Shown here in pieces: positions 58,968-64,000 of a stretch of DNA of 64,000 nucleotides. Origin of the DNA: Rhodocollybia butyracea. Lineage: Eukaryota > Basidiomycota > Agaricomycetes > Agaricales > Omphalotaceae. Both the position numbers and the translations under genes were made by a program. The notes under the pieces are model-generated. The model did not search any database, was not told where the DNA came from, and saw only the letters and a program-made list of their open reading frames with translations. Location of the stretch: NCBI GenBank assembly GCA_015501585.1, contig JADNRY010000007.1:682001-746000 (forward strand). The letters run 5' to 3'. Each line of letters starts with the position of its first letter. Positions within the stretch are counted from its first letter, which is position 1.

Positions 58968-59539
58968 TTAAACAGCTTGAGCGTCCTCGTCCCCATCCTG
59001 AAGAACCGGGCCATGAACGATATCGCCGATAAAGTGAGCGAGAGACTCGACCTGAGCAACGGCGCGTCGAGCCTGGGCCTGGACCTGAGCAACGGCGCGT
59101 TGAGCCTTCGCAGCGATGTTATCGATGCGAGTCATGACGTCATTAAGCTCCATCAACGCATCAATCAGCTGTTGGGAAATACAGGGTGACGTACTTACAT
59201 CAGTATAATCACTCAAAGGCGCCAACGAGGAGGTCGCAGTCTTGATCGCAGTCCTCAGGCTGGTAATCAGAGAGGTCACGTTAGCCCCAGAGATGTTTCC
59301 CCCTTGCACGAGAGTAGCTAAAAGGGTTGAACAATCAGCCATCCAGAGTCTTGACTTCAAAATCACTCACTAATCTTAGGCAAGATCGTATCCGTAGAGT
59401 TTTTCAATGTATTGAGAATATCAACAGCCGACTCTTGGCGTTTGGATATCTCGACTGAGGTAGCGGAAGGTACGGGGGCGGCAATGCTGGCGCCAAAAGA
59501 AGCAAAGAGGAAGAAGAGAGCGAATAAACGAATGAACAT
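58968..59539 (-). CDS. Small secreted protein, HsbA-like
   Basis: The ATG at 59539 opens MFIRLFALFFLFASFGASIA, a strong signal peptide, then APVPSATSVEISKRQ, where KR is a likely Kex2 processing site. The mature part, VDILNTLKNSTDTILPKI then (after an intron ending near 59320) TLVQGGNISGANVTSLITSL and LIDALMELNDVMTRIDNIAA, is a short amphipathic helical protein resembling the hydrophobic surface-binding protein A family, which helps recruit enzymes to hydrophobic surfaces. Family assignment is by overall pattern, not a diagnostic motif. The tail has an Ala/Gln repeat (AQRAVAQVQAQARRAVAQV). A possible 30-nt intron at about 59178-59207 can also be read through in frame. A truncated relative lies at 62410-62675. 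Confidence 0.65.
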
Positions 59540-59810
59540 TGTTGGACAGTGGAGCGACTTGGTTGGGAAGTCGTTGTTGGTTTCAAAGGCGGATCCCATA
59601 CCTTTTATACCACCCATTGGTCATTTCTTAGATCTACTCGGTGCGAAAGTCTTACTCAGAGGCCAAATGAAGTCAGAGCCAAATTTAACTTGTCCTAGGA
59701 TGCGTCCATAGTCGATTGGTAAAGCAAGATCTCATCATATGGAAGAAGAAAAAATGTACAAGGACATATACTATCGGGCATACTAGAACTGTCGGTCACG
59801 GTGGATTGCC

Positions 59811-60384
59811 ATCTGCATTAGCAGTCAAATTCGGCTTAGACTCGAACCAGTCCCCTGCTAGAATTGTGATGTGAAAATCACAGCCTCGGCAGACACGGCT
59901 GATCTCAGTCATCAAAGTGTCGAGTCTAAACTTGGCTCGATCACGATGGCTCTCAACCAGCTGCTACAATTTTTCTTGCACTGCCATCTCCCTAGGAAAC
60001 CCATTTTTGAATAATACTCATTTCACCCAACCAACGATGTTCTTTGGCCTCAAAAATATCTTCAACACAATCCCGCCTCAGATCAGCGTGTATGGCCAAG
60101 ATTGATTACTGATTGTTTTCTCACTCAGCCTCACTGTATCCCTATTGACCTCAAGTCGTAAGACTCGCCGTCGATCTGATGATGATGTTGCTGGAGTCAT
60201 CAAGTTCTTGCCCTTATCTCTTTCCATTGCTGTCCATTGAAGAATCTACATCAACAGGACATTGCTAATGTCCTCAATATCCTACTTGGGGACGCTACTG
60301 CAATCTCCAATCTTGACTCTCTCCACATTGATGGTGTCGATACCGGCAGTTTTCCTTTCCTTTTCCATTCCAGTGGCTACGCCG
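59811..60384. other. Spacer between the two duplication blocks
   Basis: No convincing gene. A stretch at 60237-60422 is open on the plus strand but has no recognisable domain and runs into the start of the duplicated block. The word cagtcccct, also present in the hairpin at 62958-63037, occurs near 59850. Confidence 0.4.
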
Positions 60385-60511
60385 TTCGTTCTGCTGTCAT
60401 TCTAATCCACAACAAATTCTAACGGACAAAAACGGAAGCATGAACAAGACTTGACGACATATTCAACTTCACGTATACATTGCAACCAAAAACCTCCGAA
60501 TCTAATCAGAA

Positions 60512-61576
60512 ATGGATGATCCAGAATCTGGTTTGTGTACATTTTCAACGCGTCCGAGTTGTTTCTGATATCTCCAAGCCAGAAAACTGGGACAAAACTG
60601 GGACGATGCTTTCAAGTTGGAAGCAGAAACAGGAAGAAGAAAAGAACGAACACGGGTGTTGGGACGCGGAGAGTCATAGTCGGAATCCTTCCAGCGCTCC
60701 TTCGACACCAATTCGACGCCAGTCAATTTCCAACCCTGAAGCTGGCAAAGACAAGACCGATTCGCCTGTATAGAAAATGCACAAAAAAACAGTTTGAAAA
60801 ACCAATTTCGCCAAGTCAAACCAAAGAACACGAGAATTGGGATGAGGAATTCGAAGATGATGGCAATTTACACAGCTGGAGAAACACCAGGTATGGATGG
60901 CGAAAACTAGCTCGAGGCCTGATGCGGGAAGTTTGATTCGGGATCGCGGGTAAGCCCCAGGAATTTCAAGATTCCTTCGAATCGGGACGATTCGTGGTCG
61001 GTCTCCGTATATGAAGCAGGATGCCCAACTGCCCCCGCTTGCTCCTCCTCAACGACGTTCACCGTCCGTTGGAACCTCTGGAAATGGAAGTGGTAGAAAC
61101 TCGAGGGCTGCATCCGCATCTGCATCTCAAACGTCATTATCCCTGGCAGCTTCTCCTCCATCCATCGGTGTGCCAGGTGTTCCCCCGCGCGCCACCCGTC
61201 TGTCGAATGTCGAGGAGGCTGAGAACACAGACCATGAAGACCGGGTGGACAGAGGAGATCCTCGAGCCTCCAGAACGTCCCTGGCTTCAACGTCAGGACT
61301 GAAACGTACTGGCTCGAGTCCCGTGCAGTTTAAACTCGGTGCGAATACCGAAACTGGCTCAGTAAGATCGATGCCTCCGCAGCTTTTACAGCAACAGTTG
61401 CAACAGGGTAGTAACATCAATTATGGCCCTGGAGGAGGTGGATATGGTGGTTACACCAAACTAGCCATGACCCTGAGAACATCAAACCTCTTTTGGAGAA
61501 CGCGAAGGAGGTGCATACGAGGTTGACCGATTGTATCAGGGAGAATCGGGCTTTAATGGGTGTTCGCAGTGGTTAA
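60512..61576 (+). pseudogene. Pseudogene copy of the WDD-repeat gene
   Basis: It starts at the equivalent ATG and keeps the first intron, but has several disabling changes visible against the parent: an 11-bp tandem duplication (aaaactgggac) near 60581-60602, a CAG-to-TAG nonsense change near 60772 (parent reads cctgtacag, this copy cctgtatag), the 3.7-kb internal deletion and loss of one C near 61470 (atgaccctgag versus atgacccctgag). A 171-residue open frame (61011-61526) survives only because that exon is still so similar to the parent. Confidence 0.9.
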
Positions 61577-62409
61577 GACTTGTCATTCTTGATTCCTTTA
61601 ATCCTGTCCCACATTTTTACACTCGCTTTCGGCATCGGCATACTGCATCTACTTTACATACAGTATTTATCCTATCTCCCCACTGCTTTGGACTCGTTCA
61701 TCTCATTCATGCTACTTACATACATACTTGTTTTTGAAGCCTGTTCTTCCAGCGCATTGGTTTCTGTGCATTTGTTCAATCTGCATCTGCTGTCGTTGCC
61801 ATTTTACTAGTAATTATCCCTTTCAAACTAGTGCCCAATAAATAGCATGTTTCCTCTAGAGTCTCTAAAATGTGTTTAACATTAATATTAAACGATGCAT
61901 CTCGTACTTGATCGTTTTCGTTCCGCAGAGATTCTGAGGAGCTTAGGACGGAGCTCAAGTTACACCAGAACTTTAAAGAAATTTGAAACGGATATGTAAG
62001 TATTGAGAAAATAGTCTGTTTTCAACTACTCAGAAAGGATTGCAAGTATGGAAAAGCCGAAACGGGATTCAAATGAATGATTCAAAAGGATTAAAAACGG
62101 CAAAAGTCGCTCTACAAGTGGATCAGTTATATGAACGTCTTACAAGGAAGGAAGGAACCTGGACTACATTAAACGACTTGGGCGTCGAGCTCGTCAGTAG
62201 ACAGAATTTACGGGGGCGCACAAACGGGGGCGAATACCGCAATATACACAGACTGAGACAAGCAATAACAGATACGGCTAAGTACGGGGCGGCGGGTAAC
62301 ATGACCGGGGAGCGAGACCGGCGGTCCCGGTCCACCTTCAACGTTCAACAATTGAAACCGTCAACGAGGATGCCAACGGCATCGAGGACGTTACCAACGT
62401 CCTCAAGAA

Positions 62410-62675
62410 TCTTCATCAACGCATCAATCAACTGTTAGTGGCGGAAATATAGGACGTACGTCATCGATATCATCATCCGTCGGTTCGAAGGGAGCTGGAC
62501 AATCTAATTATGTAATCAGCCATTCATCTTGACCAGAGATTCACGTTCAAAACTCACCTTCCCCAGGCGCTTGGCGCTTGGATATCTCGACTGAGGTAGC
62601 GGAAGGTATGGAGGCGCCAATACTGGCGCCAAACCAAGTAAAGACAAAGAAGACCGCGAATAAACGACAGAACAT
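62410..62675 (-). pseudogene. Truncated copy of the HsbA-like gene
   Basis: An ATG at 62675 opens MFCRLFAVFFVFTWFGASIG then ASIPSATSVEISKRQ, clearly matching the intact gene's signal peptide and KR site. The frame then reaches AP-GEG and stops. A separate stretch near 62340-62435 reads LIDALMKILEDVGNVLDAVG, matching LIDALMELNDVM of the parent. The middle (NISGANVTSLITSL region) is missing. It is most simply a decayed copy, though a short secreted peptide from a spliced model cannot be excluded. Confidence 0.7.
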
Positions 62676-62795
62676 TGTTGTTGGATGCAGTATTGGGTTG
62701 TTGGTTTCGAAGGCGGAGCCCATGCTTATTACCACCCCACTCAGAGGCCAAATGAAGTCAAAGCCAAATTTAACTAATCCTAGGATGGGTCCATA

Positions 62796-62917
62796 GTCGA
62801 TTGGTAAAGTATTGAACATCTCATCAAATGGAAGAACAGAGTCGGGCATACTAGAACTGCCAGTCGCGGACCTTGCTCCTTCCTCCCCTTCGATGGGATC
62901 CTACTTTACCAATCGAC
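62796..62917. repeat. 16-bp perfect inverted repeat
   Basis: gtcgattggtaaagta at 62796-62811 is repeated in perfect inversion (tactttaccaatcgac) at 62902-62917, with a 90-bp spacer. The left arm belongs to the duplicated block; parent copy A has only a single, imperfect counterpart near 59713. The right arm lies beyond the end of homology, so it marks or lies near the duplication border. Confidence 0.8.
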
Positions 62918-62957
62918 TTGTCCCCCATTTATCCCTCCATTTCAACATCAATTATTC

Positions 62958-63037
62958 GGCAGTCCCCTCTAAGATTTGACGCCAACTCATTAGTTTTCGC
63001 TTAAGCCGTCGGCGTCAACTCTTAGGGGACTACTGCC
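62958..63037. repeat. Imperfect hairpin with arms of about 26 bp
   Basis: The left arm 62958-62983 begins ggcagtcccct and ends ttgacgcc. The right arm 63011-63037 is its inverse, beginning ggcgtcaact and ending actactgcc, with two small bulges. The loop is about 27 nt. It could be a miniature inverted-repeat element, or simply a foldback. No coding sequence overlaps it. Confidence 0.75.
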
Positions 63038-63300
63038 TCAGGCCATTATTCAGATAGCGATGGTAGATTGAAATATTAAGTCCAAAAAAGGAAAGACAAA
63101 AGGGAGAGTCAAAGCGACAAATAAATCGCAGACAGTAATCAGTACAACTGGTATACCTGTAGAAATATACAGTAGATGAGTAATCTGATAATACAAAGAA
63201 AAGAAGAAGCTCACCTCAGTTGCTTGTAATCAGTACTGAGGGAGAGGGAGATAATGTAGCTTGCTATGTTCTACCGTTGCAATTGGAGATTCCATCTACA

Positions 63301-63753
63301 ATGCCATCGATTATAGAACACCAACTGGAAACATTACTCGATTCCGAACAATACACCTTCAATCAGCTTCATACACTTTCTTCCAATACACAACTAATGT
63401 GTTTGCAGCTCATCAACAGACATAACAGTCTAACCTACAACTGGACTGGTGCCCCCATTCAAGCGATAACGCAACATTTCGGAAGATCAGCCTGGATCAG
63501 CGCTCAGCATTCAAACTCAAGATCCAATGTCCAATTATTCCTCAAATTCACTTCTGAACTTCCCACTATTCATTTGCTTGAGATCTCCCTATGGGACATG
63601 AATGTCGTCACGAAAATGCCGCCAGCTTTGCCATCATTGAACACCCTATATATATACATGCATTTGTTAAACCTAGAGGAAGTGACTTGCGAGTGTGGGC
63701 CATCGCGCAAGCGCATGGCAGGTACGAGTCCTGCAACCTGCAGCTGGGCATAG
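63301..63753 (+). CDS. Unrecognised ORF, LRR-like fragment
   Basis: An open frame from an ATG at 63301 reads MPSIIEHQLETLLDSEQYTF, LHTLSSNTQLMCLQLI, then LLEISLWDMNVVTKMPPALP and SLNTLYIYMHLLNLEE. These leucine-spaced segments recall the C-terminal leucine-rich part of mushroom F-box-like proteins, but no F-box is seen. After about 63690 the frame loses that character, so this may be a fragment of a larger or decayed gene, possibly continuing beyond an unseen intron. Confidence 0.35.
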   Translation: MPSIIEHQLETLLDSEQYTFNQLHTLSSNTQLMCLQLINRHNSLTYNWTGAPIQAITQHFGRSAWISAQHSNSRSNVQLFLKFTSELPTIHLLEISLWDMNVVTKMPPALPSLNTLYIYMHLLNLEEVTCECGPSRKRMAGTSPATCSWA

Positions 63754-64000
63754 GATCACAATTTTCTGAGCACTTGGCAACGACGATGGATAAGACCCAG
63801 TCAAAAGTCCAGATGGCCAGGCTGGACCAGAGCATGTAAAAATGAAAATGTTGGCACGATCTGCTGTCATCCGCTCTGGTCTGAAAAATTGTACACTTGA
63901 CTGAAGTCAAGATTTGAAGATGCATAATAGTCAGCATGTTGTATGCAAGGGATGGAACCAAAAACAAGCAGGGTAATAGAAGACAAAGGTGCTACTGATA

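Larger units (their letters stand above)
53005..59810. repeat. Segmental duplication, parent copy (A)
   Basis: This block, carrying the WDD-repeat gene and the HsbA-like gene, is matched in the same order and orientation by the shorter copy at 60385-62865. Matching landmarks: cttgacgacatattc (53110/60449), atggatgatccagaatct (53173/60512), the Ser-rich 3' exon (57763-58322/61011-61576), the 3' flank with gaggagcttaggacggagct (about 58702/61935) and the HsbA signal-peptide region (59440-59600/62560-62720). Confidence 0.9.
60385..62865. repeat. Segmental duplication, collapsed copy (B)
   Basis: Direct-orientation copy of 53005-59810 with large internal deletions. Near 60876 the sequence jumps from the equivalent of about 53566 to about 57260, a loss of about 3.7 kb. 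Near 60955 a second loss of about 350 bp occurs. The part 61011-61565 is still nearly identical to the parent. The HsbA-like part (62400-62750) is also shortened. Confidence 0.9.

Noticed and set aside
59178..59207. A 30-nt intron (gtaagt...caacag) in the HsbA-like gene.
   Set aside because: It is a multiple of three without a stop and shorter than nearly all other introns here, so read-through is equally likely; noted as ambiguous only.
60237..60422. Plus-strand 61-codon frame before the collapsed duplication.
   Set aside because: Short, with no recognisable domain, and running into duplicated non-coding sequence.

Overview
The window is nuclear DNA from a filamentous basidiomycete, most likely an Agaricomycete. 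The evidence is dense spliceosomal introns of about 45-60 nt with GTATGT/GTAAGT donors, a basidiomycete-type laccase, a FunK1-family kinase and fungal forms of VPS13, INCENP and DCP2. Nothing looks bacterial, organellar or viral. I saw no CRISPR array, rRNA or convincing tRNA.

Layout. 0.8-12.6 kb (+): VPS13 lipid-transfer protein. 13.1-17.3 kb (-): DENN-domain protein. 17.3-20.5 kb: gene-poor spacer with a small tandem repeat. 20.5-23.5 kb (+): secreted laccase, convergent with a copper-fist transcription factor at 24.2-26.2 kb (-). 26.6-28.6 kb (-): NIPA-type membrane transporter, sharing a 281-bp divergent promoter with HSP104 at 28.9-32.1 kb (+). 32.1-36.9 kb: a 4.8-kb gene desert with short repeats and a candidate solo LTR. 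36.9-40.5 kb (+): INCENP. 40.9-43.3 kb (+): DCP2 decapping enzyme. 44.5-45.1 kb (-): unknown protein. 45.7-46.8 kb (+): secreted or type I single-pass membrane protein. 47.9-49.3 kb (-): unknown multi-exon protein. 49.9-52.0 kb (+): FunK1 kinase carrying two frame breaks. 53.2-58.3 kb (+): a long low-complexity protein with WDD repeats (Byr4/Bfa1-like is my best guess). 59.0-59.5 kb (-): small secreted HsbA-like protein. 60.4-62.9 kb: a collapsed, pseudogenised copy of the preceding 53.0-59.8 kb segment. 63.3 kb: an unrecognised ORF.

Most genes are housekeeping: contact-site lipid transfer, Rab regulation, Mg transport, disaggregase, chromosomal passenger complex and mRNA decapping. The accessory or rapidly evolving part is the laccase/copper-regulator pair and the 47-64 kb end, where orphan proteins, frame breaks and a decaying segmental duplication accumulate.

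The most striking signal is the exon architecture of the laccase. About 24 introns cut a protein of roughly 530 residues, and several copper-site motifs sit on exons of only 3, 5, 13, 16 and 21 nt. VPS13 also carries a 12-nt exon and a probable GC-AG intron. Exon boundaries were worked out by eye from reading-frame continuity and splice consensus, so internal boundaries not quoted here are approximate.
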